NCBI GenBank assembly: GCA_003484545.1
Contig: DNCF01000223.1
Coordinates: 300 to 20,697 of the forward strand
DNA: 20,398 nt
Direction: 5' to 3'
Source of the DNA: Massilia sp.
GTDB lineage: Bacteria > Pseudomonadota > Gammaproteobacteria > Burkholderiales > Burkholderiaceae_D
Positions 1 to 7,055 of the stretch are shown here, one piece after another (position 1 is the stretch's first letter; each line of letters starts with the position of its first letter). The position numbers and the translations under genes are program-made. A model generated the notes under the pieces. That model was not told where the DNA came from and made no database searches. It worked only from the letters and a program-made list of their open reading frames with translations.

Positions 1-9
1 TCGAAGGGC

Positions 10-155
10 GTAGGGTGGGCTCTCGAGCCCACGCGGTCGTGCTCATGCATACCGCGCGAGTGATCCTGGCTCGCTCGTCCGCATTTCGGTATTGGCAAGC
101 CCACATAGCTCGATCCTCATGCGCCGTACCGCGTGGGCACGAGTGCCCACCCTAC
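10..155. repeat. REP-like inverted pair, copy A
   Basis: Two 27-bp units face each other, at 10-36 (plus orientation) and 129-155 (minus orientation). Each starts GTAGGGTGGG and ends CCCACGCGG, and each contains a hairpin with an 8-bp stem and 2-nt loop. The variable inner stem differs between the units (GGGCTC/GAGCCC and GGGCAC/GTGCCC), but pairing is kept. The layout resembles a BIME, a pair of REP palindromes that often lies between genes. It lies just downstream of the mmsA stop codon, so it could stabilise mRNA ends or attenuate transcription; that role is inference. Apart from this pair I see nothing in 1-189. Confidence 0.85.
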
Positions 156-189
156 GAAACCGCGCGGACGCCAGCCGCGCAGGCTTCGC

Positions 190-1692
190 TTACTTCATCT
201 GCGGGAACGCGAACTCCACCCCTGCGCTCGCCGTATTCGGCCAGCGCTGCATCACCGCCTTGTGGCGCGTATAGAAGCGCACGCCTTCCGGCCCGTAGGC
301 ATGGTGGTCGCCGAACATGCTGCGCTTCCAGCCGCCGAAGCTGTTGAAGGCCATCGGCACCGGCAGCGGCACGTTCACGCCCACCATGCCGACCTGGATC
401 TGGCGCACGAATTCGCGCGCCACGCCGCCGTCGCGGGTGAACACGGCCACGCCGTTGCCGTATTCGTTGGCGTTGATCAGCTCCACCGCGCTGCCGACGT
501 CGGGCAGGCGCACCACGCACAGCACCGGGCCGAAGATCTCTTCCTGGTAGATGCTCATCTCGGGCTTCACGTGGTCGAACAGGGTGCCGCCGACAAAGAA
601 GCCGTTCTCGCGCCCGTCGACCTTGTAGCCGCGGCCGTCGACCACCAGCGTGGCGCCCTGCTCCACGCCCTCGCCGATCAGGCGCTCGATGCGCTGGCGC
701 GCCGCCTGGGTGACCACCGGCCCCATCTCCATGCCCTCGCCCATGCCGTCGCCGATCTTGAGTTTTTTCGTGCGCTCGGCCAGCGCGGCCACCAGCTTGT
801 CGCCGGCGTCGCCGATGGCCACCGCCACCGAGATCGCCATGCAGCGCTCGCCCGCCGAGCCGTAGGCGGCGCCGATCAGGGCGTCGACCGCCACGTCCAT
901 GTCCGCGTCCGGCATGACGACCATGTGGTTCTTGGCGCCGCCCAGCGCCTGCACCCGCTTGCCGGCAGCGCTGCCGCGCGCATAGATATATTCGGCGATC
1001 GGGGTCGAGCCCACGAAAGAGATGGCCTGCACGTCGCGGTGATCCAGCAGCGCGTCGACCGCGACCTTGTCGCCCTGCACCACGTTGAACACGCCGTCCG
1101 GCAGCCCGGCTTCCTTCAGCAGGCGCGCGTGCAGCAGCGAAGGCGAGGGGTCGCGCTCGGAGGGTTTCAGCACGAAGGTGTTGCCGCAGGCGAGCGCCAC
1201 CGGGAACATCCACATCGGCACCATCACCGGGAAGTTGAACGGCGTGATGCCGGCCACCACGCCCAGCGGCTGGCGCATCGACCAGGCGTCGATGCCGCGC
1301 GCGATCTGGTCGGTGAACTCGCCCTTGAGCATCTGCGGGATGCCGCACGCGAACTCGATCACCTCGATGCCGCGCGCGACTTCCCCTTGCGCGTCGCTGA
1401 AGGTCTTGCCGTGCTCGCGCGTGATGAGGCGCGCGAATTCGTCGGTGTGCTGCTGGCACAGCTGCAGGTACTTGAACAGGATGCGCGCACGGGCCAGCGG
1501 CGGCGTGGCCGCCCAGGCCGGGAAAGCGGCGCTGGCCGCGAACACGGCGGCGTTCACTTCATCGACGCTGGCCAGGGTGACGCGGGCGCAGGGCTCGCCC
1601 AGGGCCGGGTTAAAGACGTCGGCGTAGCGGTCGCCCGCCGTGTCGACCACATGGCCGCCGATGAAGTGGCCGATGATCTCGTGTTGGTTCAT
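190..1692 (-). CDS. mmsA: CoA-acylating methylmalonate-/malonate-semialdehyde dehydrogenase
   Basis: A 500-aa member of the aldehyde dehydrogenase superfamily, usual length for MmsA. It oxidises (methyl)malonate semialdehyde with NAD+ and CoA, giving propionyl-CoA or acetyl-CoA plus CO2. Visible motifs are the Rossmann-side TPFNFP with Asn153, LKPSER with Lys176, and the catalytic cysteine loop GERC with Cys284. The usual LELGGK glutamate is replaced by GGAKNH around 251-256, as expected for CoA-acylating members, which lack the hydrolytic general base. Start is ATG at 1692 with a purine-rich GAAGAG upstream. The gene begins 17 nt after the stop of the omega-aminotransferase, so the two are almost certainly one transcript. 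Beside that partner the physiological substrate is probably malonate semialdehyde from beta-alanine (a BauC-like role), but valine catabolism cannot be excluded from sequence. Confidence 0.95.
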   Translation of the reverse strand: MNQHEIIGHFIGGHVVDTAGDRYADVFNPALGEPCARVTLASVDEVNAAVFAASAAFPAWAATPPLARARILFKYLQLCQQHTDEFARLITREHGKTFSDAQGEVARGIEVIEFACGIPQMLKGEFTDQIARGIDAWSMRQPLGVVAGITPFNFPVMVPMWMFPVALACGNTFVLKPSERDPSPSLLHARLLKEAGLPDGVFNVVQGDKVAVDALLDHRDVQAISFVGSTPIAEYIYARGSAAGKRVQALGGAKNHMVVMPDADMDVAVDALIGAAYGSAGERCMAISVAVAIGDAGDKLVAALAERTKKLKIGDGMGEGMEMGPVVTQAARQRIERLIGEGVEQGATLVVDGRGYKVDGRENGFFVGGTLFDHVKPEMSIYQEEIFGPVLCVVRLPDVGSAVELINANEYGNGVAVFTRDGGVAREFVRQIQVGMVGVNVPLPVPMAFNSFGGWKRSMFGDHHAYGPEGVRFYTRHKAVMQRWPNTASAGVEFAFPQMK

Positions 1693-1709
1693 GTGTCTAC
1701 TCTTCTTTT

Positions 1710-3026
1710 CTAGTCCAGGTTTTTCAGTACGTTGGCCAGCTTGCCGAACAATTCGTCGATATGCTGTTTTTCGAGGATGAGGGGCGGCGACAGCGCGATG
1801 ATGTCGCCGGTGGTGCGGATCAGGATGCCGTCGGCAAAGGCGCGCTTCAGGGCCTGGTAGGCGCGCGCGCCGGGCTTGCCCGGGATCGGTTCGAGCTCGA
1901 TGCCGGCGACCAGGCCGATGGTGCGCAGGTCGATCACGTGCGGCAGTCCCTTCAGGGCGTGCACCGCGTCCTCCCAGTAGGGCTGGATTTCCTTCGCGTG
2001 GTCGAGGATCCGCTGCTCCTTGAACACCTCGAGCGTCGCCAGCGCGGCAGCGCAGGCGACCGGGTGGCCCGAATAGGTATAGCCGTGGAACAGCTCGATG
2101 CCCGCCGGCGCCTCCATGAAGGCGTCGTGGATGTGGCGCTTGGTGAAGACCGCGCCCATCGGGATCACGCCATTGGTCAGGCCCTTCGCGGCCGTGATCA
2201 TGTCCGGTTCGACGTCGAAGTAGTCGGCCGCGAACGGCGTGGTCAGGCGGCCGAAACCGGTGATCACCTCATCGAAGATCAGCAGGATGCCGTGCTTGTC
2301 GCAGATCTGGCGCAGCTTCTTCAGGTAGCCTTTCGGCGGCACCAGCACGCCGGTGGAGCCGGACACCGGCTCGACGATGACGGCGGCGATGGTCGATGCG
2401 TCGTGCAGTGTGACCAGGCGTTCGAGTTCGTCCGCCAGCTCGGCGCCGAAATCCGGCTCGCCGCGCGAGAAAGCATTCTTCAGCAGGTTGTGCGTGTGCG
2501 GCAGGTGGTCCACGCCCGGCAGCAGCGGGCCGAAGCTCTTGCGGTTCGGGCCGATGCCGCCCACCGACAGGCCGCCGAAACCGACGCCGTGGTAGCCGCG
2601 CTCGCGCCCGATCAGCCGGGTGCGCCCGCCCTCGCCGCGCGCCTTGTGGTAGGCCAGCGCGATCTTGAGCGCGGTGTCGACCGCCTCGGAACCGGAGTTG
2701 GTGTAGAAGACGTGGCCGAACTTGTGGCCGGTGTAGTCCATCAGCTGCTCGGCGAGGTCAAAGGCGGCCGGGTGACCCATCTGGAAGGTGGGCGCGAAGT
2801 CGAGCTGGCCGATCATCTCGCGCACCGCGCCCACAATGCGCGGCTGGGCATGGCCGCAGGGAACGCACCACAGGCCGGCGGTGCCGTCGAGGATCTGGTT
2901 GCCGTCGACATCCTTGTAGTACATGCCTTCGGCCGAGACCAGCAGGCGCGGATCGGCCTTGAAGTCGCGGTTGTTCGTGAAGGGCATCCAGAATGCGGAC
3001 ATCGACTTGGGTCTGGACTCGTTCAT
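1710..3026 (-). CDS. omega-amino acid (beta-alanine):pyruvate aminotransferase, class III PLP
   Basis: A 438-aa class III pyridoxal-phosphate aminotransferase. It likely moves the amino group of beta-alanine or another omega-amine to pyruvate, giving malonate semialdehyde for the downstream dehydrogenase. Visible features are the phosphate-binding NSGSEAVDTALK at 110-121, the family motif LIFDEVITGFGR with Asp252, and the Schiff-base lysine in AAKGLTNG (Lys281). A C-terminal arginine in RTTGD is positioned to bind the substrate carboxylate. I chose ATG at 3026 over an upstream ATG at 3071: it is preceded by GGGAG at a normal distance, and family similarity begins just after it (FWMPFTNNRDF). 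It resembles Pseudomonas BauA and omega-transaminases. The exact amine donor is inferred from the neighbour. Confidence 0.93.
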   Translation of the reverse strand: MNESRPKSMSAFWMPFTNNRDFKADPRLLVSAEGMYYKDVDGNQILDGTAGLWCVPCGHAQPRIVGAVREMIGQLDFAPTFQMGHPAAFDLAEQLMDYTGHKFGHVFYTNSGSEAVDTALKIALAYHKARGEGGRTRLIGRERGYHGVGFGGLSVGGIGPNRKSFGPLLPGVDHLPHTHNLLKNAFSRGEPDFGAELADELERLVTLHDASTIAAVIVEPVSGSTGVLVPPKGYLKKLRQICDKHGILLIFDEVITGFGRLTTPFAADYFDVEPDMITAAKGLTNGVIPMGAVFTKRHIHDAFMEAPAGIELFHGYTYSGHPVACAAALATLEVFKEQRILDHAKEIQPYWEDAVHALKGLPHVIDLRTIGLVAGIELEPIPGKPGARAYQALKRAFADGILIRTTGDIIALSPPLILEKQHIDELFGKLANVLKNLD

Positions 3027-3351
3027 GCAGGCTCTCCCTTTGTTTGCAGCCCGTAAAGGGCTGGATGGCAAAACGACGAGGCAATCATAGCAATGTGCGC
3101 GTCCGCGCCGCGAAAGTAAAGCCGGCAGGCGCCAGACCCGTCAGCTTGCACAGGAGTGTGCGTTGCAAAAATGCAAAAAGAAGCTAACGATCCGTTACTA
3201 TAGACGCGCTGTGTCACTTCGTCATAGCGAATTGCGTATAGCCGAAGTCAACAGCGGAAACGCTACATGCTAAAGCACTTGACTGATCACCAGTGCCAAA
3301 ATGCCAAGACGTTTGATCCAACGCAAGCCCAACCATTGTCCAGAGACCGTC
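3027..3351. promoter_or_regulatory. divergent control region with two adjacent dyads
   Basis: This 325-bp gap separates the beta-alanine operon (minus) from the acetyltransferase (plus), so it must hold both promoters. Two perfect short inverted repeats lie side by side: GCACA-GGAG-TGTGC at 3148-3161 and TTGCA-AAAA-TGCAA at 3163-3176, with centres 15 bp apart. They are candidate regulator sites. On the minus strand a TATGAT hexamer (complement of 3084-3089) would start a transcript about 50 nt before the aminotransferase. On the plus strand TACTAT at 3196-3201 is a possible -10 box. Neither has a convincing -35 element, so the promoter calls are weak. No further gene is visible here. Confidence 0.4.
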
Positions 3352-3954
3352 ATGTCCGAGCCCTTGCCTCCTGTCTCATTGCCTCCTGTATTGCACACCT
3401 CCCGTCTGGCGCTGCGGCCCTTCTCCGACGCCGATGCCGCGCACCTGCTGGGCATTTTTGGCGATCCCGAGGTGGTGCGCTACTGGTCGACCGGCGCCTG
3501 GACCGACATCGCCCAGGCCGAGGCGATGATCGCCGAAGCCCGGCAGGCTTACCGGGACGGCGGCCTGTATCGCTACGCGATCGCCCTGCGCGACACCGAC
3601 CGGCTGATCGGCGTTTGCAACCTGCGCGGATTCTTCGAGCAGAACCGGCGCTGCGAGCTCGGCTACGCGCTGGCGCGCGACCACTGGGGCCAGGGCTACG
3701 CGGCCGAGGCGCTCGAGGCGCTGCTCGGCCATGCCTTTTACGAGCTCGACATCAACCGGATCGAGGCCGACATCGACCCGCGCAACGACGCCTCGGCGCG
3801 CCTGCTCGAAAAGCTCGGTTTTCGCCGCGAGGGCTACATGCCCGAGCGCTGGATCGTGCACGGCGAGAAGGCCGATACCGCCTTCTACGGCCTGCTCCGA
3901 CGCTACTGGGACGAGCGCGCGGGGTCCCGTTCGTCCGCCCACGCTACCGCTTGA
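3352..3954 (+). CDS. GNAT-family N-acetyltransferase (RimJ/RimL-like)
   Basis: A 200-aa acetyl-CoA-dependent N-acetyltransferase of the RimJ/RimL or Acetyltransf_3 type. It begins with the typical LHTSRLALRPFSDAD segment at 14-28. The acetyl-CoA pyrophosphate-binding loop is WGQGYAAEAL at 112-121. The closing motif of the fold is NDASARLLEKLGFRREGYM at 145-163. The acceptor cannot be deduced: relatives modify ribosomal protein N-termini, spermidine, or small antibiotics and amino acids. I chose ATG at 3352 because conserved sequence begins about 13 residues later and the 17 residues before it look like non-coding leader; the ribosome site there is weak. It is cytoplasmic with no membrane segment. 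It is separated by 96 bp from the next gene and need not be co-transcribed with the two-component genes. Confidence 0.9.
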   Translation: MSEPLPPVSLPPVLHTSRLALRPFSDADAAHLLGIFGDPEVVRYWSTGAWTDIAQAEAMIAEARQAYRDGGLYRYAIALRDTDRLIGVCNLRGFFEQNRRCELGYALARDHWGQGYAAEALEALLGHAFYELDINRIEADIDPRNDASARLLEKLGFRREGYMPERWIVHGEKADTAFYGLLRRYWDERAGSRSSAHATA

Positions 3955-4050
3955 ACCATGAATTCCACGCTTCGTCGCGACGGGCTCGCGCGAGCGCGGC
4001 CGTGGGCATACAGTGCGCCTATCCGAACTTCTTTCATCAGGAGCAGTCGC

Positions 4051-4302
4051 ATGAAAACCACCACCTTCCGTAGCTTTGCCGCCGAACTCGAAGACGCCGC
4101 CGAGGCCTGCCTGCGCACCGTCCGCGGCGGCCTGCGCACCTTCTCGGCCCTGCCCTGGCCGGCCCTGCTGCTGGCCGCCGTGCTGGTGGCCTGCGCGATC
4201 ACCGTCATTCCGCTGGCCTTGACCCTGTTCGCGATTTTCCTGGCGGTGAAGTACGCTGTACTGGCCATCAACAGCGACAAGAAGACGCCGATCGAGGAGT
4301 AA
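4051..4302 (+). CDS. small membrane protein preceding the histidine kinase
   Basis: An 83-aa protein I do not recognise. The N-terminal 30 residues are polar and amphipathic. Residues about 37-72 are strongly hydrophobic and could form one long or two short membrane helices, and the tail NSDKKTPIEE is charged. ATG at 4051 has a clear AGGAG at 4039-4043, 7 nt upstream, so this is a better start than the upstream in-frame ATG at 3958. Its stop is 2 nt before the GTG of the kinase gene, and the kinase ribosome site (GAGGAG, 4294-4299) lies inside this reading frame. Expression of the two is therefore probably coupled. Because the kinase has almost no extracytoplasmic domain, this protein could be an accessory or sensing partner. 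That is inference from position only. Confidence 0.72.
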   Translation: MKTTTFRSFAAELEDAAEACLRTVRGGLRTFSALPWPALLLAAVLVACAITVIPLALTLFAIFLAVKYAVLAINSDKKTPIEE

Positions 4303-4304
4303 CA

Positions 4305-5195
4305 GTGCAGGCAAGCCAGATCAACCGGGTTGTCGACCTCATGCGCGAAGCCTTCGCCGAAGCGAGCAAGCTCTGGTGGGCGTTCTTCGACTGGCTTGCC
4401 GTCGTCGAGTGGCGCCAGCTGTACCTCACCTGGTTCCTCGCGATCGTGTTCTTCATCATCGTGAACACGCCCGAGCCCGCGTTCTGGTACGTCTTCATCT
4501 CCTTCGGCGTCAAGGTCCTGGCGGGCGGCAAGCGCCGCGCCGAGCTGGTGGCGCGCGACGCCACCCTGAAAGCCGACGTCGCCACCCTCGAGCGGCGCCT
4601 GACCGAAGCGCAGATGGCCGCGCTGCAGGCGCAGGTCGAGCCGCACTTCCTGTTCAACACCCTGGCCCTGATCGGCCGCCTGATCGAAACCGACCCGCCC
4701 GAGGCGGCCAAGGTCCACGCCCACCTGATCGCCTATTTGCGCTCGGCCTTGCCGCAGATGCGTTCCTCGGGCGGCGCCACGCTCGGCAAGCAGCTCGACC
4801 TCTCGAAAGCCTACCTCGCCATCATGCAGGCGCGCATGAAGGAACGCCTCGCCGTACGCTTCGAGGTACCGGACTTCCTCGGCAGCGCCCCCTTCCCGCC
4901 GATGATGCTGCAAACGCTGATCGAGAACGCCATCAAGCACGGCCTGGAACCGAAGATCGAAGGCGGCACCATCCTGGTCCGCGCCCAGGTCGACGGCGCC
5001 ATCCTGGTCGTCGACGTCTGCGACGACGGCGTCGGCATCGACCTGCATGCCGACGAAGGCGTGGGCCTCGCGAATATCCGCGAGCGCCTGCAGCTGCTGT
5101 ACGGCGGCCAGGCCGAACTCGTGATTGAAGCGCCGCCCGGCGGCGGCGCCTGCGCCTCGGTGCGCATACCGTACAAGATGATGGAGGACGCATGA
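4305..5195 (+). CDS. LytS/AlgZ-type sensor histidine kinase (His_kinase domain)
   Basis: A 296-aa membrane-anchored histidine kinase of the LytS/AlgZ (HPK8) class that should phosphorylate the LytTR regulator encoded next. The N-terminus has two short hydrophobic stretches (about 40-54 and 58-73) and no recognisable sensor domain. A short coiled-coil-like linker (about 78-108) leads to the phosphoacceptor motif VEPHFLFNTL with His114. The ATPase part has the N-box LIENAIKHGLEP (Asn208), the G1 box DDGVGI (240-245) and the G2 box GVGLANIRERL (252-262). The start is GTG at 4305 with GAGGAG 5 nt upstream; an ATG at 4341 is less well placed. The stop overlaps the start of the regulator by 4 nt (ATGA, 5192-5195), a sign of translational coupling. 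The stimulus is unknown. Confidence 0.92.
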   Translation: MQASQINRVVDLMREAFAEASKLWWAFFDWLAVVEWRQLYLTWFLAIVFFIIVNTPEPAFWYVFISFGVKVLAGGKRRAELVARDATLKADVATLERRLTEAQMAALQAQVEPHFLFNTLALIGRLIETDPPEAAKVHAHLIAYLRSALPQMRSSGGATLGKQLDLSKAYLAIMQARMKERLAVRFEVPDFLGSAPFPPMMLQTLIENAIKHGLEPKIEGGTILVRAQVDGAILVVDVCDDGVGIDLHADEGVGLANIRERLQLLYGGQAELVIEAPPGGGACASVRIPYKMMEDA

Positions 5196-5965
5196 TCGCT
5201 TCTGCCCCCACCGCCCTGATTGCCGACGACGAGGCGCCGATGCGCGAGCAGTTGCGTGCGCGGCTGCAGGAAGCCTGGCCCGGGCTGCAGATCGTGGCCG
5301 AAGCGGCCAATGGCGTCGAGGCCGTGGAGCTGGCCACGCGCTTCAAGCCGCAGATCGCCTTCCTCGACATCCGCATGCCCGGCATGGGCGGCATCGAAGC
5401 GGCGCGCCAGCTCTACAACCGCTGCCACATCGTGTTCGCCACCGCCTACGACCAATACGCGGTCGACGCCTTCGAACACGGCGCCATCGACTACCTGCTG
5501 AAACCCGTCACCGCCGAACGCCTGGCGACCACCTGCGAACGCCTGCGCCGGCGCCTGTCCCAGGCACCGCAAGACATCGGCTCGCAACTGGCGCAACTGA
5601 GCAGCCTGCTGCAACAGCAAGGCGCCAGCCCGAAGCGCAGCTACCTGCGCTGGATCCAGGCCCAGGTCGGCGGCAGCCTGCGCATGATCAGCACGCGCGA
5701 GATCCTGTTTTTCCAGTCGGACGAAAAGTACACGCGGGTCCAGACCGCCACCGCCGAGCTTTTGATCCGCAAGACGCTCAAGGAGCTGGCCGACGAGCTG
5801 GATCCGGACGAATTCTGGCGGATTCACCGCTCGACCCTGGTACGGGTCGATGCGATTGCCGAGGTGTCGCGCGACATGCGGGGGCGGCAGATGCTCAGGG
5901 TGCGGAATTATCCGCATGAGCTGGAGGTGAGCAGGAATCACTCGCATTTGTTTCAGCAGATGTAA
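5192..5965 (+). CDS. LytTR-family response regulator
   Basis: A 257-aa two-domain regulator. The receiver domain (about 7-122) has the acidic pair Asp12/Asp13, the phospho-acceptor Asp59 in FLDIRMPG, Thr84 and the conserved Lys104 in LLKPV. A glutamine-rich linker (about 125-145) follows. The LytTR DNA-binding domain (about 150-257) contains the typical LFFQSDEKYTRVQT and FWRIHRSTLVRVDAI segments. It overlaps the kinase gene by 4 nt and has its own GGAGG at 5183-5187, so kinase and regulator form a cognate pair. LytTR regulators usually bind direct repeats in promoters of surface, adhesion or exopolysaccharide genes. No obvious target is adjacent, and I cannot assign the regulon. Confidence 0.95.
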   Translation: MIASAPTALIADDEAPMREQLRARLQEAWPGLQIVAEAANGVEAVELATRFKPQIAFLDIRMPGMGGIEAARQLYNRCHIVFATAYDQYAVDAFEHGAIDYLLKPVTAERLATTCERLRRRLSQAPQDIGSQLAQLSSLLQQQGASPKRSYLRWIQAQVGGSLRMISTREILFFQSDEKYTRVQTATAELLIRKTLKELADELDPDEFWRIHRSTLVRVDAIAEVSRDMRGRQMLRVRNYPHELEVSRNHSHLFQQM

Positions 5966-5999
5966 AGCGGCTGAGTGCATTTATAAGTCAGCCTTTACA
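5961..5999. terminator. imperfect hairpin over the response-regulator stop codon
   Basis: The arms TGTAAAGCGGCTGA (5961-5974) and TCAGCCTTTACA (5988-5999) pair over 12 bp with a 2-nt bulge and a 13-nt loop. The TAA stop of the LytTR gene (5963-5965) lies inside the left arm. No U-tract follows on either strand, so it is not a canonical intrinsic terminator. It may protect the 3' end or help insulate the regulator unit from the convergent immunity gene. Confidence 0.4.
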
Positions 6000-6260
6000 C
6001 AAACACCCGTGGTGCTGCCTCGCTGCCGCTCTGAGATCGTTTATTCGAGCCGAATGCATCGCTTACTAGCAGACGAGTTATCAGTTCATGTCAAGTGGCG
6101 CATTTACGGGTAAGTGCGCTGGCATGCATTTCAACCAAAGCACATACAGTTTTCAGGGACCGTTACCAGCTATACGAAACAATGCAAGCTATCCGGATTG
6201 TGGGCATAAAAGTGAAAGTCAGGTGAAAGTGACTACCATAGTGCCATCGAACCATCTCAC
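5966..6260. other. intergenic stretch between convergent genes; left edge of AT-richer region
   Basis: About 295 bp lie between the plus-strand response regulator and the minus-strand putative immunity gene. Beyond the hairpin at its left end I see no repeat, gene or terminator I can support. Base composition shifts here from strongly GC-rich to mixed/AT-rich and stays so across the effector-immunity genes, so this is the likely left boundary of the transferred cassette. An 89-codon plus-strand frame (6088-6357) running into the immunity gene is not convincing as a gene. Confidence 0.5.
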
Positions 6261-7055
6261 CTATCGAAATACTTGCTCAGCGGACCTATATTTACTTACG
6301 AGATCAACATACACTTCTTTACCTGTCGCCCGCCTTATCCGAAATGGGTACAAATAAAAAATTAGGTAAGCCCGAACAGCAAGCCCGATGCTCATCCAAC
6401 TTACTGGCAGCATGGCTATTAGCAAGAAAATGTGGACAAATGGCATCCCCATGAAGGCACAGATCGTGTCCATCACCGGCATCATCAACAAAGCTACCGC
6501 AATAAACAACACGAAATATCTATTTTGAGGTATTTGAGAAAATTTATAATGTTTGTCAAGTATGAAATCATCGCCTTTTCTCATATAATACGTCGCCTCC
6601 GCTTCTTCATCATAGATTAACGGCCGCAAGACTTTATCGCCAAAAATGCGCCTATACAGCCTGACAAAGCGTCGACACCAAATAAAATGGCTAACCCCAT
6701 AAAATATTACGATGATGATTTTCACCGAATGCGGGGATCCACCGTAGAGCAACATTGCCAATAAGGGCACCAGAGCCAAGAAGGAAATACTTCCCAGGCA
6801 CAGCAAGGAAACTCCGTAGTAGTAAGCTTTCCATCCCCAACGAAATATTGCGGAGACCAAAGCCAGCACTATTGAAATAAAAAAGATCGCACTAACCATC
6901 AGGACAATCGGGTTATCGACAAGCCTGACGTTTGGAGCTGCCCCATAGGCTAACGGAATACTGAGAAGAGTCAAGACGCCCAAAGTAAAAGCGCTAAAAC
7001 CGGCAAATTTCGACGGCCTCAGAAATACTGGATTAGTCTCATCAAGATTCCTCAA
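6261..7055 (-). CDS. polytopic membrane protein, putative immunity protein of the T6SS effector
   Basis: A 264-aa protein with no family I recognise. It is mostly hydrophobic, with about six predicted membrane segments (roughly 18-38, 48-72, 79-104, 110-127, 179-201, 206-235). A charged loop at about 128-178 contains an RRxxRLYRR-like basic stretch followed by an acidic DEEAEA. The start is TTG at 7055, overlapping the effector stop as TTGA (7052-7055). A perfect AGGAGG (complement of 7063-7068) lies 7 nt upstream inside the effector gene, which supports this start. Tight coupling to a T6SS-linked gene with a hydrophobic hairpin suggests an inner-membrane immunity protein that blocks a pore or membrane-active toxin. 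That function is inference from order and topology. AT-rich composition suggests recent transfer. Confidence 0.72.
   Translation of the reverse strand: MRNLDETNPVFLRPSKFAGFSAFTLGVLTLLSIPLAYGAAPNVRLVDNPIVLMVSAIFFISIVLALVSAIFRWGWKAYYYGVSLLCLGSISFLALVPLLAMLLYGGSPHSVKIIIVIFYGVSHFIWCRRFVRLYRRIFGDKVLRPLIYDEEAEATYYMRKGDDFILDKHYKFSQIPQNRYFVLFIAVALLMMPVMDTICAFMGMPFVHIFLLIAMLPVSWMSIGLAVRAYLIFYLYPFRIRRATGKEVYVDLVSKYRSAEQVFR

Noticed and set aside
133..1713. A 526-codon open frame on the plus strand
   Set aside because: It is a shadow of mmsA on the opposite strand, with biased His/Ala/Arg composition and no domain; it also starts inside a REP-like unit.
3027..3071. Longer aminotransferase start at 3071
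   Set aside because: The ATG at 3026 has GGGAG upstream, and family similarity starts only after it.
3984..3995. 12-bp palindrome GCTCGCGCGAGC between the acetyltransferase and the small membrane protein
   Set aside because: It is self-complementary, but short GC palindromes are expected by chance in this composition, and no U-tract or repeat copy supports a function.
6088..6357. An 89-codon plus-strand frame at the AT-rich boundary
   Set aside because: It has no clear ribosome site or domain and overlaps the 3' end of the convergent immunity gene; it could be chance in low-GC DNA.
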